Assembly (NCBI RefSeq): GCF_009905725.1
Contig: NZ_JAAAKV010000015.1
Span: 1-64,000 of the forward strand
Length of the DNA: 64,000 bases
Direction of reading: 5' to 3'
Source: Emticicia sp. CRIBPO
GTDB lineage: Bacteria; Bacteroidota; Bacteroidia; Cytophagales; Spirosomataceae
The translations under genes were made by a program, and so were the position numbers. Below, one piece after another: positions 21,560 to 30,047 of the stretch; position 1 is the first letter of the stretch; every line of letters begins with the position of its first letter. The notes under the pieces are model-generated. The model was given only the letters and a program-made list of their open reading frames with translations, made no database searches and was not told the origin of the DNA.

Positions 21560-21872
21560 ATGATTTAAGTTTAAAGTTCTCACAAAGATCGTGAAATTAA
21601 CGCAATCCCTTACCTAATCATACGCTATTTAGCGTATAAATGTTTCTTAAAATGGCTTTATGGGTTAAAAATTCTCTTAATAAATCTTAAAAAGTGCATT
21701 TGACTGCCGGCAGTTCTTAGGTTTTTTTATCATATTTTGTTATGTTTGTAAACATCGGGTTTTCAACCACTTTGTTTTGCACAGGTTATTTTCCTGACAG
21801 ATTTGAACACATTTTCCTGTTCAATACCCCTTATTTATTTCATCAACCCTTTAAATCCCTGATTCGCAAATT
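21560..21872. other. Divergent intergenic region with two inverted repeats
   Basis: Holds two inverted repeats, atacgct-attt-agcgtat at 21620-21637 and the 12-bp palindrome actgccggcagt at 21703-21714, and a -7-like TATGTTTG at 21741-21748 directed toward the antiporter gene. These may be operators or promoter elements for the divergent pair. A short ORF near 21742 is not convincing. Confidence 0.45.
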
Positions 21873-23126
21873 ATGGAGTTATATTATTCATTTTCCGTTC
21901 TCATCGTTCTTGCCTCTTTTTTTTCTTACCTGAATCTACGCTACCTGAAACTTCCGTCAACCATCGGTGTGATGCTCATTGCCATGGCTCTGTCGGCTTT
22001 CCTTGTTATTTTCGGCAATATTTTCCCCAAGACCCTCAGCAATTTTTCCGAGCTCATTAACCGCTTCGATTTTTCAGAACTGCTGATGGGGGCCATGCTC
22101 AACTTTCTTTTGTTTGCAGGGGCCATTCACATCAATATCGCGGACCTGAGAGAACAGAGATTACCGGTCATTGTCTTTTCGACGGTGAGTGTGATCATCT
22201 CCACTTTTTTTGTCGGCATTATCATGTATTATATTTTCCCGGTTTTCACTCTCCAGGTTCCTTTTATTTATTGCCTTCTTTTCGGAGCCCTGATTTCTCC
22301 TACCGACCCGATTGCGGTATTGAGTATCCTGAAAGATGCCAAGGTGCCTAAATCATTGGAGACCAAAGTAGCCGGAGAATCCCTTTTCAATGACGGGGTC
22401 GCGGTTGTGGTGTTTGCGGTTATCCTTCAGCTTGCCCATGGTAAAGAAATTGACATCTCGTTTTTAAATATTTCGTGGCTTCTCATCAAAGAAGCGGCCG
22501 GTGGATTCGTTCTGGGTATTGTGCTCGGCATCAGTGCCTCCAATGCCATGAAAAGGATTGATGACTATATTGTCTCGGTGCTCATTACCCTTTCTGTGGT
22601 GATGGGCGGATATCTTATTGCCAGGGCCATGCACATATCAGGTCCGCTGACGATGGTAGCAGCCGGGTTGATGATCGGTAATTACGGAAAGAAAGCGGCC
22701 ATGTCCGCTGTTACCAAAGATTACCTGAACAAGTTCTGGGAGCTGATAGATGAAATCCTGAACGCTATATTGTTCCTTTTCATCGGCTTTGAATTATTGC
22801 TTATTCCTCATATCATTAACTATTGGGCTATCGGATTGATCTGTATTGTAATAGTCCTGTTCTCACGCTTACTTTCCATCTGGTTGCCAACCTTATTCAT
22901 ACCTTTCAAAAAGAAGTTTTCGAGTGGTACGATCAAAATCCTTGTCTGGGGTGGTCTGAGAGGTGGAGTTTCCATAGCCCTGGCTCTTTCGACCGGAGAA
23001 GGACCTTATTATCAACTGATTATTGCCATTACTTACTTTGTCGTAGTATTTTCTATTGTAGTCCAGGGGCTCACGATCGGAAGGCTGGCCCACAAGGTGC
23101 TGCCTCATGTTTCGAAGCAATCCTGA
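21873..23126 (+). CDS. CPA1 family cation:proton antiporter
   Basis: Membrane protein of 417 residues with about 12 helices. It has the SPTDPIAVLSILK motif (about 141) and GESLFNDGVAVVVFAV (about 170), where the Asp residues bind the cation and proton; RGGVSIALALS follows near the end. This is the NhaP/NHE-type Na+/H+ antiporter family, with a role in sodium and pH homeostasis. Start ATG 21873 (MELYYSFSVLIV) gives the first helix. A strong terminator follows at 23143. Confidence 0.9.
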   Translation: MELYYSFSVLIVLASFFSYLNLRYLKLPSTIGVMLIAMALSAFLVIFGNIFPKTLSNFSELINRFDFSELLMGAMLNFLLFAGAIHINIADLREQRLPVIVFSTVSVIISTFFVGIIMYYIFPVFTLQVPFIYCLLFGALISPTDPIAVLSILKDAKVPKSLETKVAGESLFNDGVAVVVFAVILQLAHGKEIDISFLNISWLLIKEAAGGFVLGIVLGISASNAMKRIDDYIVSVLITLSVVMGGYLIARAMHISGPLTMVAAGLMIGNYGKKAAMSAVTKDYLNKFWELIDEILNAILFLFIGFELLLIPHIINYWAIGLICIVIVLFSRLLSIWLPTLFIPFKKKFSSGTIKILVWGGLRGGVSIALALSTGEGPYYQLIIAITYFVVVFSIVVQGLTIGRLAHKVLPHVSKQS

Positions 23127-23142
23127 AAAGAATAAAAGCCCG

Positions 23143-23191
23143 AAAAGATCTTATCCGGAGGTGTAAAGCCACGGATAAGATCTTTTTTTTA
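23143..23191 (+). terminator. Terminator of the antiporter gene
   Basis: 15-bp stem aaaagatcttatccg / cggataagatctttt with a 14-nt loop and a T8 tract, 17 nt after the stop codon. Confidence 0.9.
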
Positions 23192-23326
23192 TACAAATTC
23201 AGAAAATTTTCGAGAGGAGATAATCCAAAAAATTACTACTGCCGTATCTTAATCAAACAATTAGATTGAAAATAGGGTTTACTGAGAATCTTATTGTAAA
23301 TTTAAACCTCTAAACATAAAATAAAA

Positions 23327-23869
23327 TTGGCAACGAATTTAGTAAAATACACTGAAGAATCGTTGGTAATATCCTTAAAAGAGAACGACAAGAAAGCATT
23401 TGAACATCTCTATGACAATTATTCTTCGGCATTATACGGGGTCATTTACAAGATCCTTAATAATGAAGAAAAAGCAGAAGATGTGATGCAGGAAGTTTTT
23501 CTCAAAATATGGAGAAAAATCAATGAGTTCGATCCTTCACGAGGGCGGTTGTTTACGTGGATGATCAACATTGCAAGAAATTCTTCTATAGACCTTCTGA
23601 GGAAAGAGAAGAATGTTTTCAAAGAGGATATCGAAGATTCGGTAGGAAAAGTTGATCGCCTTTTCTCTGAGTCCAAAGAAATTTCTCATATCGGAATTAA
23701 GGATTTGATAGAAAATCTGAAACCCGAGAGGAAGGATTTGGTTGATTTGGTCTATTTTCAAGGTTACACCCAGGAAGAGGCGGCAGAAAAGCTGAGCATT
23801 CCCTTAGGGACAGCTAAATCGAGAATCAGGGTGGCCTTACAGGAATTAAAAAATTATTTTGAGTTATGA
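23327..23869 (+). CDS. ECF-type RNA polymerase sigma factor (SigK-like)
   Basis: Sigma-70 family factor of 180 residues with region 2 (FEHLYDNYSSALYGVI, EDVMQEVFLKIW, MINIARNSSIDLLR) and region 4 (LVYFQGYTQEEAAEKL, LGTAKSRIRVAL). It starts with TTG (MATNLVKYTEESL). The stop codon overlaps the anti-sigma gene by 4 bp (ATGA), so the pair is translationally coupled; the partner carries an RskA domain, as in SigK/RskA systems. Regulon unknown. Confidence 0.92.
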   Translation: MATNLVKYTEESLVISLKENDKKAFEHLYDNYSSALYGVIYKILNNEEKAEDVMQEVFLKIWRKINEFDPSRGRLFTWMINIARNSSIDLLRKEKNVFKEDIEDSVGKVDRLFSESKEISHIGIKDLIENLKPERKDLVDLVYFQGYTQEEAAEKLSIPLGTAKSRIRVALQELKNYFEL

Positions 23870-24651
23870 ATATCAAAGATTATATAGCTTCTGGCATTCT
23901 GGAAGAATATGTGATGGGAGTAACTTCTGAGCAGGAAACGCAGGAAGTGAAGTGTATGTCACATATATATCCTGAGATAAAAGCGGAACTACTGAAGCTG
24001 GAGGATGCCCTGGGGCAGTACGCCAGATTATATGAAAGAAAACCATCGACGACTTTAAAAGACAAGATTTTTGCCCAGATGGAGTTCAAAGGTCACGAGG
24101 AGAGCAAGGAAAGTGTGGAAGAGGAGTCAACGGCATCTGTGGTAAAGGTTGTGCCTTTGTGGAGCAAAATTTCGATAGCAGCGGCAATATTGTTGGGGAT
24201 CTATGCAGGTTCATTATATTATGACAACCAGCAGACCAAGGCTGACATGAATGCATTGAGTGCGAGAATGACGGAGATGGATAAGCAGAATGCTGTCAAT
24301 CAGGATTTCCTGGCCATGTATAAGAACGCCGACATGAAAATTGTCAAACTGAGCGGAAAAGAGATATCCCCTGAAAGTTCTGTGGATGTATTCTGGAATC
24401 AGAAAAGCCAGGAAGTAGCACTGAATGTACTTAATCTTCCAAAACCTGAGAGTGGTAAACAATACCAGCTCTGGACGATTGTCGACGGCGTGCCTGTTGA
24501 CATGGGAATGATTGACAAAGATTTTCAGGGTAAAATTTTGAAGATGAAAGCTACAGCCGGTAAGGTGATAGCATTTGCCATTACACTTGAGAAAGAAGGA
24601 GGAAGCCCGTCCCCAACATTAGAAAAAATGTATGTAATGGGCTTGGTTTAG
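23866..24651 (+). CDS. Membrane anti-sigma factor, RskA-type
   Basis: Membrane protein of 261 residues. The N-terminal cytoplasmic zinc-finger-like/anti-sigma region (EEYVMGVTSEQETQEVK) is followed by one transmembrane segment at about 102-120 (SIAAAILLGIYAGSLYY) and an extracytoplasmic RskA domain with QYQLWTIVDGVPVDMG and FAITLEKEGGSPSPT. It should hold the sigma factor inactive until proteolysis at the membrane. Coupled to the sigma gene by a 4-bp overlap. Confidence 0.9.
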   Translation: MNIKDYIASGILEEYVMGVTSEQETQEVKCMSHIYPEIKAELLKLEDALGQYARLYERKPSTTLKDKIFAQMEFKGHEESKESVEEESTASVVKVVPLWSKISIAAAILLGIYAGSLYYDNQQTKADMNALSARMTEMDKQNAVNQDFLAMYKNADMKIVKLSGKEISPESSVDVFWNQKSQEVALNVLNLPKPESGKQYQLWTIVDGVPVDMGMIDKDFQGKILKMKATAGKVIAFAITLEKEGGSPSPTLEKMYVMGLV

Positions 24652-24668
24652 AGGTAAAAAGTGTATTC

Positions 24669-24703
24669 AGACACCATTGTCTTTGACTTTGGTGTCTTTT
24701 TTT
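24669..24703 (+). terminator. Terminator after the sigma/anti-sigma pair
   Basis: Stem agacacc / ggtgtct followed by a T tract, about 18 nt after the anti-sigma stop codon. Confidence 0.8.
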
Positions 24704-24763
24704 GCCCTCGTGCTTCCGTTTTAAAATGATACCGGCATCAGGATAAGATAATCAGAAAGTCAA

Positions 24764-25086
24764 ATATGTCACCCCTCCGGGGTTTGTTTTAAGATGGCAT
24801 ATCTGTTGTTTCCACCGATGTTTCGCCCCTAAGGGGCTTATTGACACGGAGATTTATTGAAAATCTTCATCCGCAGATAATTTCAATTCCCACAAGGCAT
24901 ACACAAGACCCATAGGAGCGACATCCAGACAGCCAAGAGAATACAAGCCCGATCGGGCGGCATTGCGGCAGCCAATAATTTCTACAATATATTTCAAACA
25001 GCTCAGGGCCCTTAGCCCCATCGGGGCGACACCCCGGTAGCCAAAAATGTACGCAATGTGTTTCAAACCCCGGAGGGGTGGCATAT
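24764..25086. repeat. Cluster of GC-rich intergenic repeat units with inverted ends
   Basis: Gene-free stretch. Its ends are near-perfect 21-bp inverted repeats (left atgtcacccctccggggtttg at 24766-24786, right at about 25063-25084). Inside are cccc-nnnn-gggg hairpins (tttcgcccctaaggggctta, cccgatcgggc, agccccatcggggcg) alternating with degenerate about 60-bp direct units (CGACATCCAGACAGCC, CGGCATTGCGGCAGCC, CGACACCCCGGTAGCC). Translations in both frames share repeated peptides and are not genes. The layout recalls the dispersed intergenic repeats of Bacteroidota, judged from pattern, not from a search. Confidence 0.75.
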
Positions 25087-25179
25087 TGGAAGGATCCATT
25101 GTTATAGTTATTTTGAATGATATTTCCATCCGGATAAACCTGTCTGAAAATACCATTCAAAATGCTAAACCCGGATATT

Positions 25180-26436
25180 TCAATGCTTGCTCTCCACAGT
25201 CACCGCATCTTTTGCCGTGGTTTTTAAGGCAAAATAGAGGGTAACCAGGAAACAAACCGCAGGAACGATATAAGCCGTCTGTATGCTGCTGATGTCTGAT
25301 ATCCTTCCCATAATCACCGGGAAGATGGCACCACCAACGATCGACATGATCAATAACGAAGAGCCCAGTTTGGCCTGAGAGCCCAAGCCATGAAGTCCCA
25401 GCGAAAATATAGTCGGGAACATAATCGACATAAAGAACTCCACTCCTATTAACGCATAGATGGAAACATTTCCACCCACAAAAATCGCCACCAGAAGCAG
25501 AACAATATTGATCAGACTATAAATAAAAAGCAATTTATGAGGAGCTACATAACGCATGATAAAGGTCCCGATAAAGCGGCCCAGCATAAAACTGAACAAG
25601 GCTACAGCAAGATATCTGGCCGCCGGTTGCTCGCCGATTCCGGCAGTTTTTTCCAGAAATCGGATAAAGAAACTGGAAATACAAACCTGGGCACCCACAT
25701 AGAAAAACTGGGCGATCACCCCCAATACAAGGTTCTTTTGTTTAAGAATACTCTCACCTGAATTGGTTTGTTCTTCGTTTTCTTCTTTGATTTCCGGCAA
25801 ATTGATTCTCCAGATGATCACAGCAACAAGAAGCACCACCACACCGATGATGACATAAGGAATCTGAACTGTTGAGGCCTCTTTTAATAAATACTCATCC
25901 AGTTGTTCCGCACTCATGGCAGACTGCTCGGTCTCTGTCAGTTTTTTCCCGGATAATATGAAAATACCTCCTAAAAGAGGGGCCAGCGAAGCCGCCAGAC
26001 CATTAAACGCCTGCGAAAAATTAAGACGCTGGGTAGAAGTAGACGCATCTCCCAACACCGTTACATAAGGATTGGCTGCTGTTTCCAGAAATGTAAGGCC
26101 ACTGGCTATCACAAAAAGAGCAAATAAAAACAAAGGGAAAGTACGGAAACCCGCCGCAGGATAAAACAGGAAAGCCCCTGCCGCAAAAATGATCAGCCCC
26201 AGGATGATCCCTGATTTATAGCCGTACTTTTTCATATAAACACCCGCCGGAAGTGCCATCACGAAATAGGCAATAAAAAAAGCGGAATCGATAAAAGCAG
26301 ACTGTAGATCGGTTAGCTGACAGGCTTTTTTGAGGTGAGGAATGAGAATCGGGTTGAGGTTATGAGCAAATCCCCACAGAAAGAAAAGTACAGTAATAAA
26401 TATAAACGGAATAAGGTAAGGGTTTTTCTTTGCCAT
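25180..26436 (-). CDS. MFS sugar symporter, FucP-like
   Basis: Inner-membrane protein of 418 residues with about 12 helices of the L-fucose/galactose:H+ symporter family. The start (MAKKNPYLIPFIFITVLFFLWGF) and HNLNPILIPHLKKACQL match FucP. The sugar could be fucose, glucose or galactose. A longer start at 26469 would add 11 residues. Divergent from tadA. Its neighbour GH95 gene releases fucose, so fucose uptake is a reasonable guess. Confidence 0.88.
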   Translation of the reverse strand: MAKKNPYLIPFIFITVLFFLWGFAHNLNPILIPHLKKACQLTDLQSAFIDSAFFIAYFVMALPAGVYMKKYGYKSGIILGLIIFAAGAFLFYPAAGFRTFPLFLFALFVIASGLTFLETAANPYVTVLGDASTSTQRLNFSQAFNGLAASLAPLLGGIFILSGKKLTETEQSAMSAEQLDEYLLKEASTVQIPYVIIGVVVLLVAVIIWRINLPEIKEENEEQTNSGESILKQKNLVLGVIAQFFYVGAQVCISSFFIRFLEKTAGIGEQPAARYLAVALFSFMLGRFIGTFIMRYVAPHKLLFIYSLINIVLLLVAIFVGGNVSIYALIGVEFFMSIMFPTIFSLGLHGLGSQAKLGSSLLIMSIVGGAIFPVIMGRISDISSIQTAYIVPAVCFLVTLYFALKTTAKDAVTVESKH

Positions 26437-26615
26437 ACGTTTAAGGTTGAATTTTTTAATGGTATGCAAATAAATGAAAAATAAAAGAGGAATAATACCA
26501 TGGCCTTTAATTTTAATTTATGTCTGCCATATCTTCAGGGATTATTCCAGAGCAGCAGATTCATTTTTTTCATAATCTCAGGATAAATACTTAGCATTGC
26601 AGAAAAAGCCGGCCG

Positions 26616-27083
26616 ATGCCAATTAAAAAAGAATCTTACCCCTTGTTTTCTCATGAATATTTTATGAGTAAAGCCCTGCAACTCGCTGTTGAAGCGGGTG
26701 AGAAGGGTGAAGTCCCTGTCGGAGCCATCGTCGTGGCAGAAGGCAAGAGAATCATCGGGAAAGGCTCTAACCAGACCGAGCAGCTGCAGGATGTAACAGC
26801 CCATGCCGAAATTCTGGCCATAACGGCCGCTTCACAATACCTGGGAGGAAAATACCTTAAAAACTGCACCCTTTACGTCACACTCGAACCCTGTGTGATG
26901 TGTGCCGGGGCACTGGCCTGGTCGCAGATCGACCGGATCATCTTTGCCGCTTCCGACCAAAAGAAAGGCTTCACATTGATCAACCAGCGGATTATACACC
27001 CCAAAACGGAAATTTTATCGGGAATTCTGGCCGAAGAAGCCGGATTTCTTCTGAAAGCTTTTTTTAAGAATCTCAGAAAGTAA
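26616..27083 (+). CDS. tadA: tRNA-specific adenosine deaminase
   Basis: Cytosolic deaminase of 155 residues converting A34 to inosine in tRNA-Arg. Zinc ligands and catalytic Glu are in HAEILAI (about 62) and PCVMCAGAL (about 92). N-terminal part MPIKKESYPLFSHEYFMSKAL is as in TadA. Conserved across bacteria; length normal. Confidence 0.93.
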   Translation: MPIKKESYPLFSHEYFMSKALQLAVEAGEKGEVPVGAIVVAEGKRIIGKGSNQTEQLQDVTAHAEILAITAASQYLGGKYLKNCTLYVTLEPCVMCAGALAWSQIDRIIFAASDQKKGFTLINQRIIHPKTEILSGILAEEAGFLLKAFFKNLRK

Positions 27084-27188
27084 GCTTTGCCATCTCTCTT
27101 TTTTTGTTTGAAAATAAGTGTCAAACGAACATAATTTCGAATACCTGTGTTATCAAAAATATAAGTTTAACTCAAAATTCAAAATATT

Positions 27189-27797
27189 ATGGCTTTTACA
27201 CTAGCTCCGCTGCCTTACGCAAACGACGCCCTCGAACCTCATTTCGATGCTTTGACAATGGAAATTCACCATGATCGTCATCATAATGCATATGTAACCA
27301 ATCTTAATAACGCTATTGCCGGAACAGAACTGGAAGGTAAAACCCTGAAAGAACTTCTTGCCGGAATCAGCAAACTTCCGCCGGCTGTCCGTAACAACGG
27401 TGGTGGTCACTTCAACCATGATCTGTTCTGGAATATCCTTTCGCCAAACGGCGGCGGTGCTCCGTCAGGTGAATTGGCTGAAGCTATCAACAAAGCTTTC
27501 GGTTCATTTGACGAGTTCAAAACAGCTTTCAAAGCTGCGGCGACCACCCGTTTCGGTTCAGGATGGGCCTGGTTATTGGTAAAAGCAGACGGTTCTGTGG
27601 CTATTTCTTCTACTCCAAACCAGGATAACCCTTTGATGGACGTAGCTGAGGTACAAGGAACGCCTCTTTTGGGTCTTGATGTATGGGAACATGCCTATTA
27701 CCTGAAGTTCCAGAACAAAAGACCTGATTATATAGATACTTTCTGGAATGTAGTAAGCTGGGAAGCTGTAGCTGAACGCTTTGCTGCTGCCAAATAA
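27189..27797 (+). CDS. sodA: Superoxide dismutase, Mn-type
   Basis: Cytosolic Fe/Mn superoxide dismutase of 202 residues. Metal ligands are His27, His77 ([10 protein letters not shown]), Asp164 and His168 (LDVWEHAYY). The Gly-Gly before His77 region and NQDNPLM resemble Mn-SODs rather than the Gln of Fe-SODs, so manganese or a cambialistic metal is favoured. Length 202 is normal. A terminator with a nested hairpin follows. Confidence 0.95.
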   Translation: MAFTLAPLPYANDALEPHFDALTMEIHHDRHHNAYVTNLNNAIAGTELEGKTLKELLAGISKLPPAVRNNGGGHFNHDLFWNILSPNGGGAPSGELAEAINKAFGSFDEFKTAFKAAATTRFGSGWAWLLVKADGSVAISSTPNQDNPLMDVAEVQGTPLLGLDVWEHAYYLKFQNKRPDYIDTFWNVVSWEAVAERFAAAK

Positions 27798-27810
27798 TTT
27801 CTGAAGAACG

Positions 27811-27855
27811 GAGGAAGGAGTTCGGAGAAAAATCTCCAGATTCCTTCCTCTTTTT
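27811..27855 (+). terminator. sodA terminator with nested hairpin
   Basis: Outer stem gaggaagga / tccttcctc with an inner ggaga / tctcc hairpin and a T run, 14 nt after the sodA stop. Confidence 0.85.
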
Positions 27856-27916
27856 ACATTTCTCTTTCTATCTTTTCCAGTTTTCTGTTTTCGTCCCTCC
27901 TTTTTCCATAAATTAT

Positions 27917-27946
27917 TTTGATTTATAAAAAACATTCATACATTTG
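27917..27946 (+). promoter_or_regulatory. trp operon promoter
   Basis: TTTG (27917-27920), an 18-nt spacer and TACATTTG (27939-27946) match the Bacteroidota promoter consensus. The expected start point is about 27950, next to the leader-peptide ATG at 27951, so the leader transcript would have almost no 5' UTR. Confidence 0.75.
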
Positions 27947-27950
27947 CGAC

Positions 27951-28010
27951 ATGAAATCATTCAAAAGCATAGCAAACATCTGGTGGTGGCGTTCTACTCT
28001 TCGAAGTTGA
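27951..28010 (+). CDS. trpL: trp operon leader peptide
   Basis: A 19-residue peptide, MKSFKSIANIWWWRSTLRS, with three consecutive Trp codons (27981-27989). It lies between the promoter and a rho-independent terminator just ahead of trpE, the classic arrangement in which ribosome stalling at Trp codons stops formation of the terminator. Too short for ordinary gene calling. Confidence 0.92.
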   Translation: MKSFKSIANIWWWRSTLRS

Positions 28011-28081
28011 ACGGTTAGTGCTATGCAATGAATTCAAAGAAATTTTGCGGCTTGCTGTTCACACGGCAAGCCGTTTTTTTT
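27967..28081 (+). promoter_or_regulatory. trp attenuator (pause helix and terminator)
   Basis: An 8-bp pairing links the leader-peptide codons (gcatagca, 27967-27974) with tgctatgc (28019-28026). The terminator stem cggcttgctgt / acggcaagccg (28048-28058 with 28063-28073, one G-U pair) and T tract follow. The antiterminator pairing was not resolved by eye. Confidence 0.85.
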
Positions 28082-28119
28082 GACCTTTTTTTGACAAAAT
28101 ATTAAAATGTATCATTAAA

Positions 28120-29574
28120 ATGACCGCAAATAGCCCGAATATTGAAATGAAAACAACCTATCATGTCTCTACAAGACATAAAAAACTACTGGCAGATACC
28201 CTGACTCCGGTAAGTATTTTCCTCAGATTGAGAAAACAATATCCGTTTTCTGTGATCCTGGAAAGTGCCGATTATCATGCCATGCAAAACAGCTTCAGTT
28301 ACATCGCCTGCGACCCGGTGGCTTACTTCCAGATTGACAATGATGAAGTGACCGAAAGTTTCCCGGACGGCAAAAAAGAAAAATATAAACTGGCCTCACG
28401 CAAGGATGCCGTAGGGGCATTAATGGAATTTACCAAACAATTCAAAGCTCCTGAAAACAAATATCCTTTTATTTCCAACGGACTGTTCGGACACATCACT
28501 TATGACTCTGTCGAGTATTTCGAAGACATTGAAATACAGGAGAAAAGTCCGGAAACAGCCATCCCACAGATTCTTTACAGGGTGTACCGTTATGTGATTG
28601 CCATCAACCATTTCAAAGATGAGATGTATCTTTTTGAACACACCTACACTCCTGAAGGAGCGGAGCCTAAGCCGATAGAAAACGGACTGGAAACGCTGGA
28701 GATTTTTGTAAAAACACCAAAAATATCAACAGGCCATTTTAAAGCTTCTGAACACGAAGACACCAATATCCAGGACGACGACATGCGTGAAATCATCGGT
28801 CAATGTCAGAAACATTGTCTCAGAGGTGATGTTTTCCAGATTGTTCCTTCCCGCAGGTTCTCCAGGAAGTTCGAAGGCGACGATTTTAATGTTTACAGGG
28901 CTTTAAGAAGCATCAATCCTTCTCCTTACCTGTTCTATTTTGACGGAGGAGACTACCATATTTTCGGATCATCCCCTGAAAAACAAATCTATATCAAAAA
29001 CGGCCAGGCGGAGATTCACCCGATAGCCGGAACATTCAGAAGGACGGGTGATGACATCAAAGATGCCCAGCTGGCTAAAGACCTCCACGCAGACCCTAAA
29101 GAATCTGCGGAGCATGTGATGCTGGTCGATCTGGCCAGAAACGACCTTTCAAGAAGTTCGGATGGCGTGAAGGTTGAAGTTTTCAAAGAAGTTCAGTTCT
29201 ATTCCCATGTCATTCACCTGGTTTCAAAAGTAACAGGCTCCATGACTGAGGGCACTAACCCGATGCAACTGGTAGCAGATACCTTCCCGGCCGGAACGCT
29301 CTCAGGGGCTCCGAAACACAACGCCATGACCATTATCAACAGACTGGAGCCTACCAACCGCAGTATTTACGGTGGAGCCATCGGATTTATGGATTTTGAT
29401 GGTAATTTTAACCACGCTATCGCAATCAGGACCTTCCTGAGCAAAAATGATACCTTGTTTTATCAGGCCGGGATGGGTGTGGTAGCCAAGTCAAACATTG
29501 AATCTGAAATGCAGGAGGTACACAGCAAATTAGGGGCCCTGAGAATGGCAATTGAAATGGCTAATGAACTGTAA
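28120..29574 (+). CDS. trpE: Anthranilate synthase component I
   Basis: Cytosolic enzyme of 484 residues that converts chorismate to anthranilate with ammonia from TrpG. The N-terminal Trp-feedback site is ILESADYHAM (about 46). The chorismate-binding fold has PSPYLFYFDGGDYHIFGSSPE, HPIAGTFRRTGDD, SAEHVMLVDLARND and TFPAGTLSGAPK. An alternative start is ATG 28147 (MKTTYHVSTRHK). Sits behind the trp attenuator. Confidence 0.95.
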   Translation: MTANSPNIEMKTTYHVSTRHKKLLADTLTPVSIFLRLRKQYPFSVILESADYHAMQNSFSYIACDPVAYFQIDNDEVTESFPDGKKEKYKLASRKDAVGALMEFTKQFKAPENKYPFISNGLFGHITYDSVEYFEDIEIQEKSPETAIPQILYRVYRYVIAINHFKDEMYLFEHTYTPEGAEPKPIENGLETLEIFVKTPKISTGHFKASEHEDTNIQDDDMREIIGQCQKHCLRGDVFQIVPSRRFSRKFEGDDFNVYRALRSINPSPYLFYFDGGDYHIFGSSPEKQIYIKNGQAEIHPIAGTFRRTGDDIKDAQLAKDLHADPKESAEHVMLVDLARNDLSRSSDGVKVEVFKEVQFYSHVIHLVSKVTGSMTEGTNPMQLVADTFPAGTLSGAPKHNAMTIINRLEPTNRSIYGGAIGFMDFDGNFNHAIAIRTFLSKNDTLFYQAGMGVVAKSNIESEMQEVHSKLGALRMAIEMANEL

Positions 29575-29585
29575 ATAATCAACCT

Positions 29586-30047
29586 ATGAATCCTTTATTA
29601 AAAAAGCTGAATTTTAAAGACCATAAGGAAATAATTATCCTTAACCCACCGCAGGAATTTGCTGAGCAAATGAAGGATTTCGGGCTTTACGGTGCTGTTA
29701 TCAATGCCATTCCTGAAGGTAAAATTCAATTTGTGATGGTGTTTGTCACTAAACAAGTTGAAGTAGATGACCTGGCTCCGGAAATCGCAGAAAAGCTGAA
29801 AGGAGATGCTGTTTTCTGGTTTGTGTACCCTAAAGGTACTTCCAAAAGATACAAATGTGATTTTAACCGTGACACCGGCTGGCAAATCATGGGAAAACTG
29901 GGACTCGAAAGTGTCCGAATGGTGGCCGTTGATGAAGACTGGTCAGCTCTGAGATTCAGAAAAGTGGAATATGTGAAAGTGATCAACCGCGATCCAAGCT
30001 GGATTGCCACAGAAGAAGGAAAAGCAAAAGCAAAAAAACAATCATGA
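29586..30047 (+). CDS. Unknown protein inside the trp operon (DUF3052-like)
   Basis: Cytosolic protein of 153 residues with DAVFWFVYPKGTSKRYKCD near 83 and VRMVAVDEDWSALRFRKVEYV near 118. The second motif recalls DUF3052-type small proteins; the assignment is tentative. No catalytic motif is seen. It begins 11 nt after trpE and overlaps trpG by 4 bp (ATGA), so it must be translated with the pathway genes. Possible roles include regulation or stabilisation of the TrpE/TrpG complex, which is inference only. Confidence 0.8.
   Translation: MNPLLKKLNFKDHKEIIILNPPQEFAEQMKDFGLYGAVINAIPEGKIQFVMVFVTKQVEVDDLAPEIAEKLKGDAVFWFVYPKGTSKRYKCDFNRDTGWQIMGKLGLESVRMVAVDEDWSALRFRKVEYVKVINRDPSWIATEEGKAKAKKQS

Noticed and set aside
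24854-25160. Minus-strand ORFs in the repeat cluster
   Set aside because: Repeated peptides arise from the DNA repeats in both frames, not from selection for protein.
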